From: Incurvaria masculella
Taxonomy: Eukaryota; Arthropoda; Insecta; Lepidoptera; Incurvariidae
DNA length: 64,000 bases
NCBI GenBank assembly: GCA_946894095.1
Contig: OX335655.1
Span: forward strand, 4,774,001 to 4,838,000
Direction of reading: 5' to 3'
Shown piece after piece: positions 1 to 10,353 of this stretch (within the stretch, counting starts at the first letter, position 1; the number at the start of each line of letters is the position of its first letter). The notes beneath the pieces were generated by a model. The model was not told the DNA's origin. It saw nothing but the letters and a program-made list of their open reading frames with translations, and searched no databases. The position numbers were made by a program, and so were the translations under genes.

Positions 1-840
1 GGCGGGTGCTCCAGATTTAGGTAGGATGGGGAGGAATAAGGGATGCAAGTTCCACAGAGCAACGTCCATGGTAGTACCTGTAGAACAGAGTTAGCGCCCT
101 CAACGCCGACCTCGACGCCGACAAACCGTCTGTGGCCTTGGGACTCCAAGCCAGCGATGAGTTGTGGGTCCCCAACAAGACGGACCGCTCGGCGCTGAAT
201 TGAGTCCAAGTACGCCAGCGGGTATTAGGGTCTACAGTATTCTATCACCGGCCTAATCTGTAATTTGTGCCGGCGAAAAGAAACTTCTGCAATGGTATAT
301 CATCCCCGGTGTCTGCGATTCAATTTTCGCCTAGGATATGCATATGAATTAATTTCTATCGCAACGCCCGTCGTTTCTTGCTCGCTGGTGTCGGCGCTCG
401 AGCGTAAAGCGTCGTATTCACAGAAGCTGCCGCCTTTCAGCAGACAAAGCCACGTCACTGCAGCCCGTGAGTAGGGCAGCGGGCTCTGCTCAGGTGCAGA
501 CACTGAATACCTGAAGCGCTGAACACCGGTTGAATACTCGCTCGGCCACTCAGCCGTTTCATTATTCATGAACGCTTTCCCGCCATACGGAGGTGGAAAC
601 GAGCTTCGAAACTAGGCCGGGCCCACCTTGATTTATGAGATTTTGTGTTTGCGAATTATTGTGTGATTTCTGGGCTTCTGTAACTTGAGGTGTCATGGAG
701 GTTTTGAAGCACGGAGACCGTGGTTTTAAGGCATAAAGATTATTCACTTTGGGAGTTCAAAGTCAGGTACACAGCACACGTAATCAAATAGTATAGTTCC
801 CTTCCACTCAAAAGTTTATGTCTATAAGTAAACTGATTGA
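1..840. other. No supported gene; mixed unique sequence
   Basis: The first 600 bases are GC-richer than the rest, with short open frames on both strands, but none has a recognisable domain, start context or splice signals. A short string near 42-62 (GATGCAAGTTCCACAGAGCA) recurs near 42186-42206, so part of this stretch may be a dispersed repeat. I see nothing else. Confidence 0.4.
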
Positions 841-845
841 CAGTT

Positions 846-863
846 CCACGGAGATCTCCGTGG
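846..863. repeat. Perfect 18-bp palindrome
   Basis: CCACGGAGATCTCCGTGG reads the same on both strands. It could be a MITE terminus or a chance palindrome; nothing nearby decides. Confidence 0.6.
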
Positions 864-899
864 TTTGATTCGTGGATTAGATTAACTTAGAGACTAAGC

Positions 900-1065
900 T
901 TGATTTTTACCAAGTTCTGATTTATCTTAATCTACACTTAAATAATGGCCTCTATTTCTAAGGTGCGGATCTTGTACTGGTATTGATTGCAATATGGTAA
1001 GAAAGCCCCTTTAGTTAATTTGTATGTGCTGAATAAGCTAATCAGCAAATGGTAACGGTAAGACC
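900..1065 (-). mobile_element. MITE, GGCCTTTTTCACC family, copy 1
   Basis: Shares with copies near 1075-1225 and 1345-1508 the internal strings ATCTTGTACTGGTAT and GCTAATCAGCA, and ends carrying TTTTCACC-like and TGCTGATTA-like sequence. No coding capacity. It lies in reverse orientation relative to the third copy. Boundaries are approximate. Confidence 0.6.
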
Positions 1066-1074
1066 ATTATCCTG

Positions 1075-1225
1075 GCTTTCACAAAGTGCTAATTTATTTT
1101 AATTGACTCTTAAAGGGCACTTATTATTTAAGCGCTGATCATCTTGTACTGGTATCGATTTCGAGTTGGCTAGAAAGGTCCTTTAATTTGAGGATTAAGC
1201 TAATCAGTACTTGAAAGAAGAGGCC
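1075..1225 (-). mobile_element. MITE, GGCCTTTTTCACC family, copy 2
   Basis: Repeats the same internal block (ATCTTGTACTGGTATCGATT) and the terminal GCTAATCAGTACTTGA. It is directly adjacent to copy 1 and in the same orientation, so this is a cluster rather than isolated insertions. Confidence 0.6.
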
Positions 1226-1344
1226 CAGAGCTTCGAATAAAAACGTCAATATTCTATGGATTATTATACTTCTTCTTTTACTTTCTTTCAAACAGAGAAG
1301 TGGACTCCTGGAATAAATTGCCTCAAGAAGTGATAAGTGCTATC

Positions 1345-1508
1345 ACAGTAAGGGCCTTTTTCACCTACTGCTGATTAGCTTAATCGCCACATGTTAAAGG
1401 CCTTTCTTAGTAGCTTGCGATCAATACCAGTGCAAGATAATCAACACTTTAGTAAAATAAAGGGCCTTTTAGTTTAGATTAAAATAAATCAGCACTTGGT
1501 GAAAACCA
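1345..1508 (+). mobile_element. MITE, GGCCTTTTTCACC family, copy 3 (inverted)
   Basis: Begins AGGGCCTTTTTCACCTACTG and ends in CAGCACTTGGTGAAAA, imperfect terminal inverted repeats of about 35 bp. Inverted relative to copies 1 and 2. The same family, split by a 2.6-kb insertion, is seen at 34378-37150, which helps define this element as a unit. Confidence 0.65.
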
Positions 1509-1509
1509 G

Positions 1510-3090
1510 GCAAGATTGTTTTAAAAAGCAGTTAGACAAACACCTTAGTAGTAATAAACTAAAATTACAATAATACAAGCACTCAAAATATCAAATTTTA
1601 AAGTACACGCATCAGCTTAAAGTTGCTGAAGTTTCTTTGCGGGTTCTTCTTTACTGGGTTGATCGAATCCGCGGATCTTTGTGACGTAACTTGGTGTAGT
1701 TTGACTACCAAAAAGTTTAAATAAATGAAATTAAATGAACAAATGAAATGCTAGTGCATACTATCAATAATAATAATAATAATTTACTTTTGGTCTAAAT
1801 GCTACTGCCAAAAAAAATGGTAGAGCAGCTCAAGACAAATAACACAAAAAAAGACGTGACGCATAAAATTAATAATTATTGATTCACGACGGTTAATTTT
1901 ATGACTTTTTTTTTTCAAAAAAAAAATAAAATATTTCTTTAAACCTTTGTTTCTTAAAAAAATATGTATTAGTTTTACAGGATTGTTAGATTATTTACTT
2001 TTGTATAATATATTTTACGATTTTTAAAAAATATTTTTACAAAGACTAGTAAATAATTTAATTATAACATTTAGCTAGCTAATTTAACACAATACTCAAT
2101 GTATATTTACAAACATAATTACTACAGAAACTCACGCTATCTTTCGTTGGGTTGGCGTGTGCGCATATGAAAGAGCGACCTGTATACAATCGCGAGGAAA
2201 ATTCGTGGACTGAACAAGTGGTACATATTATGTGTATCTCAAACGGTAGAGCCCCAGAATTCCAGAAACGTATAAATCACAATGAGACCATCCCTCCACC
2301 TACAGCCAAAAGGCGGGACTTATTTACCCACCGTTGAATATCAAATATGAAGAGGGTAATTAAACAGCCCGTGTGACTTCAGTACAAGAACCGTGACGGT
2401 GTTGGCCGCTGTGTGCGGAGCGGGTAATGAAATGCAAACAACGCTATATGGCTATAATAATGCCAGCGAGCCGTGGAAAATATTATATTCGCCAGCGAGA
2501 CACCCGCTGAGGGACCTCCGATTTAGACAGGCCATTAAAAATATTCGGGTTTTTGGTGCACAATGTTTGCTTTTAAAGTTTGTGAGTGGAAATGTTTGAT
2601 TAGCTTTTCAGTTATATTAATAGTGCAAATTAATAGTACCACACATGGAACATTGTTCTGTGGTACCACATGCTTATGATCTTGTTTTGATTCGCTCTTC
2701 ACGTACAGGCAACGTAAGTTATGCGGAATCGCAAATTGAAAAGTGAAAAACTTTTGTTATACAACTTTAAGGATACTCGATAAAAATTAACCTCCAATAC
2801 TATTTTATAAGTTTAATAATTTTATTTTCGATTGTTTGCTAAATGTCACATAAAAAAATCTTCTGTTTGAAATATTCAAACGCTTCGAAATCGAAATATA
2901 ATCGAAATAATATCGAAATCGACATAGCTATGCAATATTATTCTGTATGTCCATAAAATCGACGTTGTAAAGATGTGCAAAATATATGTTTAGAAAAATT
3001 GCTGTTGTAATGATGTGTAAACACCGTTTATCCATGAATTACTACATAATACATCTAAAAGTCCTTTCTGGGATTTGTTCCAGAGAATTT
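1510..3090. other. AT-rich intergenic stretch, no gene seen
   Basis: Contains an (AAT)n run near 1768-1785 and long A/T tracts. Near 1615-1740 lies a fragment (GTTTCTTTGCGGGTTCTTCT, then GTAGTTTGACTACC) that also occurs in part near 47560-47600 and 54395-54455, probably an old LINE or LTR 3' remnant. The short open frames at 2152-2337 and 2393-2599 have no recognisable features. Confidence 0.4.
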
Positions 3091-3092
3091 TT

Positions 3093-3494
3093 CTTTTTAT
3101 GCGACCTGACATGGATGGCTAATACCACACAACTACCGTTATGATATTAGCCCAATACACCACATTCCCGAAGGAATTAGGTGCCATGCCAGGACCCTCC
3201 CTTTATGAGCACGCCTACATTGAACTGGATGGAAAACACGGACAATTTTTAATTGCCGCTTCGACCATCTTTTCATCCAATGCGATGGTACCAACCCGGG
3301 CGGGCTTAAACCCTACCACCTAGTAGGGGTAGGGGACCTACAGTTTTACATGGATTCCGAACCATGGAGCAGCTCGCATTCGTGACGAAATGCACTTATC
3401 GAACTCTGAAAGAGAAGACAGTGGTGCAAGTTGGTATTGAACCCGTGCCTCTGGTACGCTAGGCCAGTCCCCGCGCCACTAGGCTACGAGCCGC
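3093..3494 (-). mobile_element. tRNA-headed SINE, near full length
   Basis: Read on the minus strand it starts with a tRNA-like head: GTAGCCTAGTGG (A box) followed about 30 bases later by GGTTCAATACC (B box). The body passes through GGTTGGTACCATCGCATTGG and CATGGCACCTAATTCC and ends ATGTCAGGTCGCATAAAAA. The head shows RNA polymerase III promoter layout, and the 3' end is short and A-rich. The copy at 7850-8256 is nearly identical, which suggests recent activity. Any open frame across it is spurious. Confidence 0.9.
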
Positions 3495-3634
3495 TTATCA
3501 GTGAACACGCAGGCGATCATGCGAACTCAACAATTTTATATAAAAAAAAAGGGACAACTTCAATCTACATGATGGGACTTGTTTTTATTTAAGGTACAAT
3601 TATTGATGCACGTCGTTGAATTTCTATAGTTTTT

Positions 3635-3939
3635 AGGGTTCCGTACCTAAAAGGTACCAAACAGAACCCTATGACTTAGCCTCCGCTGTTCGTCCGTCCG
3701 TCCGTCTGTCACAGGGCTGTATCTCATGAAGCGTATAATAGGTAGGCAGCTGAATTTTTCACAGAGTACGTATTTAATTTGCTGCTATAGCAATAAATAG
3801 GTAAAATTAAAAAATATACATATATATATATATAAGTAAATATGGGGCCCATACAAATAACATGATTTTTGTGTTAAATTTTGTATGATGGTACGGAACC
3901 CTTAGTGTGCGAGTCCGACTCGCACTTGGCCGGTTTTTT
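3635..3939 (-). mobile_element. GGCCAAG interspersed repeat, copy 1
   Basis: Lepidopteran-type nonautonomous repeat. On the minus strand it runs from CCGGCCAAGTGCGAGTCGGA through a (GGAC)n tetranucleotide stretch to a terminal hairpin (GGGTTCNGTnn..nnACGGAACCC) followed by CTAAAA. A 3' hairpin plus CTAA is Helitron-like, but no transposase is present and I do not assign a named family. Contains an internal (TA)n run. Confidence 0.85.
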
Positions 3940-5100
3940 TAAGTATGGGCTCCGTGCGTTTAGAAATAACTCTATCGTGATGGTGGAAAATGCCTTTTTT
4001 TACATCTCCAGATAGCAAATAACTCTCTTTGCGAGACTATTTGTGTGTTACACAGGTGGTTTAATACTCTCACTCTTGTGATTTTACTGGTTGTATAGAA
4101 TTTCCATCTTTCTATTCAACCCATGGTCCCCAACACGACACATTTGTTATTAATTTGCAAACCTCTGGAACATATCCTATTTATGAAATTTGTTTATCAT
4201 GGAATTTATGGTTTTCATAATGAAATATTAGGTTTGAATTCAACCACATTCTCCATAGCTCATGATTCTAATGCAACAGTATTTTCAATTTTAGGTTCGT
4301 TCATTTAAATTATATTAAAACAAGAACGGATTCGAATGACTTTATACAATTTTAAATTGTCACTGAACTCTTTTTTGTTGGAAATTTAAACATAAAATGC
4401 GCGCTCGTTCAAACATTATCATCTCATTAAGAGGAACCATCATAAACCTGGTTGTTATTTATGCTGTCCTGTTATTTCACATTTTTTTAATGTAATGCAG
4501 ATGTTTTCTGGTGCACGTTTCCTTTAATTACCACAATGTTTCATCTAAATTAAAAGAGTTATCGCTGCGTTTTGTCCTGCCGCGAAGAAACTTGATTTAT
4601 TGTGTGAATAATTATGAAAATAAAGGCCGTTAAAATGTAAGGGCTCAAAATTTTTAATTTACGTAGCGTTTTCACAACTTGTTACATTAAGAAAGATGAA
4701 TGAACAAATATTTACACATACGTACACAGATTTATATTGAAAAGTGTCGCTATCATTATTTTTCGTTTAAAAATAGTTACGTAATGCAACGACGTAGATA
4801 GAGGAGGGTATATTATGCAAAAATAGATTTATTGTGAGGGCGTATCGCTATTAAAACATGTGGTTTCATATATCAGAATCCAGAAAATTTTCATTATACG
4901 CTAAGCAAGAAAGGAGAGATAAGTATGTTAAAGAACTGAGAGAAGTATTCTGTAGTAGTATTGCATTGCGATCTCTGCCTACCCGTCTGGGGAAACGGCG
5001 TGAGGTCGTGATGATATCTATTTATACATGATTTAAAGTACCTAATATATGATGAAGGTTGAATCGAAGCAGCGACGTACGTCTAACGTGAATATATCAA
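3940..5100. other. AT-rich intergenic stretch, no gene seen
   Basis: No repeat family recognised and no convincing coding sequence. The open frame at 4123-4308 has unremarkable composition. Imperfect palindromes only. Confidence 0.35.
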
Positions 5101-5102
5101 AA

Positions 5103-5385
5103 ACCGGCCAAGTACGAGTCGGACTAGCACACGAAGGGTTCCGTACCATCGTACAAGATTTAACACCAAAAAAATATTTTTTTTGTATGGGACCCTTTTT
5201 TTGTTTTTTAATATTTTTGAATTTTAACTATGTTTTGTTATAGCGGCAAAAAATACGCACTCTGTGAAAATTTCAGCCGCCTACCTGTTACGGTTCATGA
5301 GATACAGCCCTGTGGAAGGACGGACGGACAGTGGAGGGTTAGTAATAAAGTTCCGTTAGCACCCTTTGGGTACGGAACCCTTAAA
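5103..5385 (+). mobile_element. GGCCAAG interspersed repeat, copy 2
   Basis: Begins ACCGGCCAAGTACGAGTCGG and ends with the GGGTACGGAACCC hairpin arm followed by TTAAAA. The open frames at 5049-5243 and 5230-5442 are translations of this repeat and not genes. Confidence 0.85.
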
Positions 5386-5741
5386 ACGATCTTTTGTTTC
5401 GCTTCATTTTCGTGGCCCGAAATGCCTAGTTATAATAGTTGAAATGACGTTACGACTAAGTTTAAAAATAAAGTACAAAAACGCATTATAGATTAATTTA
5501 ATATTAGGATTTAAAAAAAATGTTTTACCATATTGGAAATAAAAACGAGGTATGTATAAATCCGCTCAATATAAATCCGACCAATTCTACCGTTAAGATA
5601 TTTTATAACAACTAGATGTATTATACAGGATGTTGCAACGGACCTCAAGAGTCATTCTTTAAAGTGTCTAGTTACCGAGATATTATTTATTGAAATGTAT
5701 GTTTTCGTCTGTTGTAATTTGACGCGATGTTACAACCGTGT

Positions 5742-5868
5742 ATGAGGAAAGTATATTGGCATGGAACCTAGATCCCACGTGGCGTGTCAGGCTAATGTCA
5801 TGACAGTGGGTGTGATATTAGCCATCCATGTCCAGTTACATGCAACGTTCCCAGGTTCTTACGGAACA
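5742..5868 (+). mobile_element. SINE body fragment (3' half)
   Basis: Contains GGCATGGAACCTAGATCCCA and ATTAGCCATCCATGTCCAGT, the distal body of the SINE family. The head is missing. Diverged, so an older copy. Confidence 0.7.
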
Positions 5869-6235
5869 TTAGATTATTTTTACACTAAATTAATTAATTA
5901 TTTTGCGTGGAAAGTAAAACTTTTCATTTAGAGGATATTTAGAAAAAAGTTTAAAAACCTTTTTGTTTATTGTAATCCCAATAATCATCTCCCAAATGTT
6001 ATGTATGTTATGTACTGGTCGTTGCAACAACCTGTATTTAGCAAAACGTTGGCAACGCTCCAAACCCGAGCTCGATTTGAAAGAATATTCAGGCACTAAA
6101 TCATGGCCGAATCACAAAAGTAAAGTGATTTATTTATTGACTTAAATAATATCTAGTTTCCAAGCTACCGAGGGGCCCCAAGGACGGGAGAGACGACTCA
6201 AAAATATTCGTATGGCAGCAGCGTAGCCATGGTTC

Positions 6236-6352
6236 AGTAATATTCGACTCAGAAAGAGAAAGAAAATGTTGCATGAACGAGGCGGGGATTTGAACCCAAA
6301 CCTCTGGCATGCAAGTCAAGTCCCATGCGTCACTAAGCTACGACCCCTTTTT
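6236..6352 (-). mobile_element. SINE head fragment with tRNA-like promoter
   Basis: On the minus strand TAGCTTAGTGACGCATGGG (A box) and GGTTCAAATCCCCGCC (B box) precede the SINE CTTTCTCTTTCTGAG segment, after which similarity stops. This is a solo head. A genuine tRNA gene is unlikely because the acceptor and anticodon stems do not close. Confidence 0.7.
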
Positions 6353-6417
6353 ACCGAGCCACGTTCGCTAAAGCCTTAGACAAATAATAGTAGGGATAGA
6401 TTACTAACGTCATTTAA

Positions 6418-6949
6418 GGTGGCCCAACCCGGCGAGACTAACTCATTCGCGGGCACGGTACAAAACCGTGCTGTTGCGCTCTGTGACCTCCTCTGTTACA
6501 AATAAAAAGATAGGCTCCATGATGAGGAACATGCAACATGTCCACAAAAAAGACAATGTGCATAGTGTATGATGTGGTAAGGTTTACGAAAATTCGAATT
6601 ACAAAACGACTTATAGCTAAAAGTAAACCACGACCGCTGTAGTCAAATATATTACAAATCTTGATTAAATAAGGTATATCTGATGACTAATCTTTTTAAG
6701 ATATTCTTACTTTATCATTGCGTAATCTGTAAATCCACCTCCAAAGTTATTGTATAAAACGCGCGAAAAATTCGAACTTTCGGACCTTATAACTTATAAA
6801 CCAAACACAATTTTACAATGCCAACGGTCATGAGACATCTAGTTTGATCAAATAAAGCTATTTTAAGCAAAATTTGGGAGTTCTGACAAGAAATATAGGC
6901 GTGATCTTCTTTCCCTTTTTGTATGGGGAGTTGGGCGGGATGGCCCACC
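6418..6949 (+). mobile_element. TTAA-flanked MITE, type 1, copy 1
   Basis: Flanked by TTAA at 6414-6417 and 6950-6953. Termini GGTGGCCCAACCCGG and GGCGGGATGGCCCACC form short inverted repeats. Internal landmarks: GTACAAAACCGTGCTGTTGC, GACAATGTGCATAGTGTATG and AAAACGCGCGAAAAATTCGA. TTAA target duplication is typical of the piggyBac superfamily. About 530 bp with no transposase. The open frame beginning 6874 starts inside it. Confidence 0.85.
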
Positions 6950-6953
6950 TTAA

Positions 6954-7840
6954 CGTACAAAACTGGCTAAACACTTCTTATTTTTGCTGTTACTATGATA
7001 TTTCTGACCAGCGCCATCTTCCATCACTTCTTAAAACTCAGCTTGATCGCTGCGACAGGTGCCAAAGTGACATCATTAGGGCTGGTACTGGTATTGGAAA
7101 TATACTATTCCATAAAGTGCGACGTTGCCACAGGTCATATATATCGTTAAAACATTTCAAACTTCATGGGCGATTTCGATGACAGCTGCCAGAGCGATCA
7201 CGCTAAGTTTGAAGAACTATAAGCCTAATTCAAAATTTTGCCTAGGCAGGCTTGGTTACATTTTAACTATAGATTAAGAATTTATATAATTAGTAATTGT
7301 ACATAAAAAAAGTATTGATATTCATTTATTCTGAAATGTGAATTGCAACGCCATCTGTTGACTTTTATTATTCCTTTTCGACACTTGTATGACGTTAGCA
7401 ATCTTTTCCTACTATCATTTATCTATACAAAGCCCCGATTGCACGAAGAGACGGCCGAGTTAATCAATGTTCAAACAGTCACTTTTAGTGAACCGAATGG
7501 TGTTCTTTCCATACTGTCCATACAAAGGGACGTGTTTAATCATACGTTGACGTTTGTCCTTTAACGTTTAGAGTTCTCGTCAAACTGTCTGGCGTGTTAT
7601 AAGTGAAAAAGAAAATAGTCTATACGGATATTGGTATTTAACCGCTCCCGACCTTTCTTACTCGATGGCCGCCTGCGATGTTACATTACACGGCGTGTCG
7701 CGCCGGCCCCGGCGAGGCCGTCCGCCGCGCGTCTCCTGGGCAGCAGAGCCTTCACCGAAACGTCTCCAATGCTATCAGACAATCAACTAATGTTTAACGG
7801 TGTTGTTTTTATAACAATTTGGTCCTGACGCAATTTCCGC
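6954..7840. other. No supported gene
   Basis: Diverged sequence with CGCCATCT-type strings typical of lepidopteran intergenic repeats near 7013 and 7350. A GC-rich patch near 7670-7745 (GCCGGCCCCGGCGAGGCCGT) is open on the plus strand but has no recognisable domain. Confidence 0.35.
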
Positions 7841-7849
7841 CTCGATGCT

Positions 7850-8256
7850 TTTTTTTTTTTTTTTTATGCGACCTGACATGGATGGCTAATACCACACAAC
7901 TGCCGTTATGATATTAGCCCAATACACCACATTCCCGAAGGAATTAGGTGCCATGCCAGGACCTTCCCTTTATGAGGCACGGCTACATTGAACTGGATGG
8001 AAAACACGGACAATTTTTCATTGCCGCTTCGACCATCTTTTCATCCAATGTGATGGTACCAACCCGGGCGGGCTTAAACCCTACCACCTAGTAGGTGAAG
8101 GGGACCTACAGTTTTACATGGATTCCGAACCATGGAGCAGCTCGTATTCGTGACGAAATGCACTTATCGAACTCTGAAAGAGAAAGACAGTGGTGCAAGT
8201 TGGTATCGAACCCGGGCCTCTGGTACGCTAGGCCAGTCCCCGCGCCACTAGGCTAC
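7850..8256 (-). mobile_element. tRNA-headed SINE, near full length
   Basis: Same architecture as 3093-3494 and close to identical by eye, with a roughly 17-base A tail (T run at 7849-7865 on the plus strand). The tRNA-like head is at the right end: GTAGCCTAGTGGCGCGGGGA, then GGTTCGATACC (B box). Its length, tail and low divergence make it one of the younger insertions here. Confidence 0.9.
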
Positions 8257-8583
8257 ATTATATAACGCGGCCTTATTCTATGCCACCGCCTCTGTCATCA
8301 AGCTTCAGTAACGAGTGGCTCCCTCGTAGCAGCGGGGTGAAATTGTCCAAACAGAATATTCCAAAGGTATTATATGTTTATGGATTATTCCATTACATAA
8401 AAGGCTGAAATTTTAAGAAATGATTTTTGATGTTTTTATTATCGTCGCTATAACACAGCGTGTGAAAGAAACCTAGAAAACAATGTGAAAGAGTGAAGTA
8501 TTTACCTTTCACTAGTCTTAGTACTTTTAAGGACAGAATACAAAAAAAAACGTCAAATAATGGTGCACGGAAAAAGTTAAAAA

Positions 8584-8886
8584 AACCGGCCAAGTGCGAG
8601 TCGGACTCGCACACGAAGGGTTCCGTACCATCGTAAAAAATAAAACAAAAAAAAACACTTTTTTTTGTATGGGAGCCCCCTTTAATTTTAATTATTTTTT
8701 AATCTTACCTATTTGTTGTTATAGCGGCAAAATAAATACACACTCTGTGAAAATTTCAGCTGTCTAACTGTTACGGTTACTGAGATACAGCCCTGTGACA
8801 GACGGACAGACGGACGGACGGACGAACGGACAGCGGAGGCTTAGTAATAGGGTTCCGTTTTCACCCTTTGGGTACGGTACCCTAAA
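8584..8886 (+). mobile_element. GGCCAAG interspersed repeat, copy 3
   Basis: Complete from CCGGCCAAGTGCGAGTCGGA to the hairpin and CCCTAAAA, with a (GGAC)n stretch near 8803-8833. It is bracketed by a roughly 33-bp near-identical direct repeat (8546-8578 and 8884-8916), treated separately as a finding. Confidence 0.9.
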
Positions 8887-9093
8887 AACGTCAAATAATT
8901 GTGCACGGAAAAAGTTTTAAAAATTCGAAATTTCCGTGCCAAGAAATGAGGTTTAAAAATTATTTTGGAGTTTGCATGAATTATACATTATTTTGAGAAA
9001 TTGTCGCCTTGATCATGAGTGTTTGTGTGTGTGCGGTCATAAGTTAATGAGTGGTAAAAGTCTCGTCCGGTCGTGGCGGAGTAGTCCGCGAAT

Positions 9094-9162
9094 AGGACCA
9101 GAGCCCCGAGTCCGACTTGTCACCTAAATTGGCGTTTACGCGAAGCCAATCGACTGTCGCCG
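9094..9162 (+). mobile_element. Terminus of CACCTAAATTGGCGTTTACG MITE
   Basis: Carries AGAGCCCCGAG and CTTGTCACCTAAATTGGCG, the terminal inverted repeat seen complete at 51351-51702. The rest is replaced by CCGACTTCAAA-type repeat from about 9165. Confidence 0.65.
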
Positions 9163-9164
9163 AC

Positions 9165-9268
9165 TCAAAAAATAACAGAAATCGTAACTACAAAAATGAA
9201 AATTATTTTTTACTTTTTAGTGCTTTTTCCTTGAAGTCGGTTATTTTTTTTGTTACTTTTTTTTTTAA
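9165..9268 (-). mobile_element. CCGACTTCAAA repeat fragment
   Basis: GACTCAAAAAATAACAGAAA through TTTTTAGTGCTTTTTCCTTG to GAAGTCGGTTATTTTTTT, an end module also found within 9858-10082 and near 63280-63385. Confidence 0.7.
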
Positions 9269-10200
9269 GCCAATGCGATGGTATCTACCATCCCGAGCGG
9301 GCCTAACCCCACCACTAGTAGGGAAACTACTGGACATGGAGGCCTTTAATACCACACTTACTGTCATAAGATTAGCGCAACACACCTCGTGAGAACTAGG
9401 TGCCATGCCAGAACCTTCCTTTGATTTCACAGCTACAATTAACTGGATGGAAAACATGGATTCCAAACCATGGAACAGCTCGCATTCGTAACAAAATGCA
9501 CTTTTTTAACCGACTTCAAAAAAGGAGGAGGTTATCAATTCGTCTGTATGTTTTTTTGTTACCTCATAACTTTTGCCTGGGTGAACCGATTTTGATAATT
9601 ATTTTTTTAAATGAAAGCTAGTGCTTTCCAAGTGGTCCCATTTTAATTTGGTTAAGTTCTGACAATGATATCTATGTGAAAATCATATAAGTCTTAAATT
9701 TGTATTAAGATGTGCCCGACAAATGGACGAATAACTCAATATAACGCCAACCGATTTCGGTGATTCTTTTTTTATTGGAAAGGACGTGTACAAATTAGTA
9801 AGTGTACTTCAGATTCACTCAAAATAAACAAATAAAAAAAAATAACAAAAAAAAATAACCGACTTCAAAGAAAAAGCACTAAAAAGTAAAAAATAATTGC
9901 CATTTTTGTAGTTACGATTTTTGTTATTTTTTGAGTCGGTATCAGCCAAGGTAGCCAAGGTTCTCTTGATTGGCGCAACGCGTGCCCGGCTGACTCAAAA
10001 AATAACAAAAATCTTAACTACAAAAATGGCAATTATTTTTTACTTTTTAGTGCTTTTTCTTTTAAGTCGGTTATTTTTTTTGTTAATTTTTTGTTAAATT
10101 TTTTTTTTCAACTCAGAAAGAGAAAGAGAGTGGTGTATGAACGGAGCCGGGATTTGAACCCCTGCCCTCTCGCATTGAAGGCAAGCCCACACACCCTTTA
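9269..10200 (-). mobile_element. Rearranged SINE interrupted by a second repeat
   Basis: SINE body at 9269-9505 and tRNA-like head at 10111-10200 (B box GGTTCAAATCC on the minus strand) are separated by the CCGACTTCAAA element. The junctions AAATGCACTT and CAACTCAGAAAGAGAAAGAG are adjacent in uninterrupted copies. The body is also scrambled: the GCGATGGTA block lies left of the ACTGGACATGG end, and a deletion joins AAAACATGG to ATTCC. Confidence 0.75.
9506..10110 (+). mobile_element. CCGACTTCAAA repeat inserted in SINE
   Basis: Starts AACCGACTTCAAAAAAGGAG and includes TTGGAAAGGACGTGTACAAA; the same sequence recurs at 62885-63385. Its right part is a large inverted repeat (9858-9943 against 9995-10082). 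No coding sequence. Confidence 0.75.
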
Positions 10201-10353
10201 AATACCAGAGCTCAGAGTGCTAATCAATGCGAAGTTATCGTAGCTGTAGATCCATCCGCCAGATTTAGTCGAATGCTTTCTCCACTACGAGGGAGATTGC
10301 TTTCGTGCTTTTGTGTTGACACTTCTTGTCCTCCATGATATGGTGTATCAGTT

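Noticed and set aside
42..62. 21-base string shared with 42186-42206
   Set aside because: Too short, with no further similarity visible around it, to define a repeat family.
265..569. Overlapping open frames on both strands (69 and 89 residues)
   Set aside because: No recognisable domain, no splice signals or start context; overlapping frames of this size are expected in a GC-richer patch.
5049..5442. Two plus-strand open frames of 64 and 70 residues
   Set aside because: They translate the GGCCAAG repeat and recur, altered, at other copies (for example 45049-45255).
6236..6352. Possible tRNA gene
   Set aside because: A and B boxes are present, but the cloverleaf stems do not close by eye and SINE body sequence follows.
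6874..7182. 102-residue open frame
   Set aside because: Begins inside the TTAA MITE and runs into unrelated flank, so it is not a gene.
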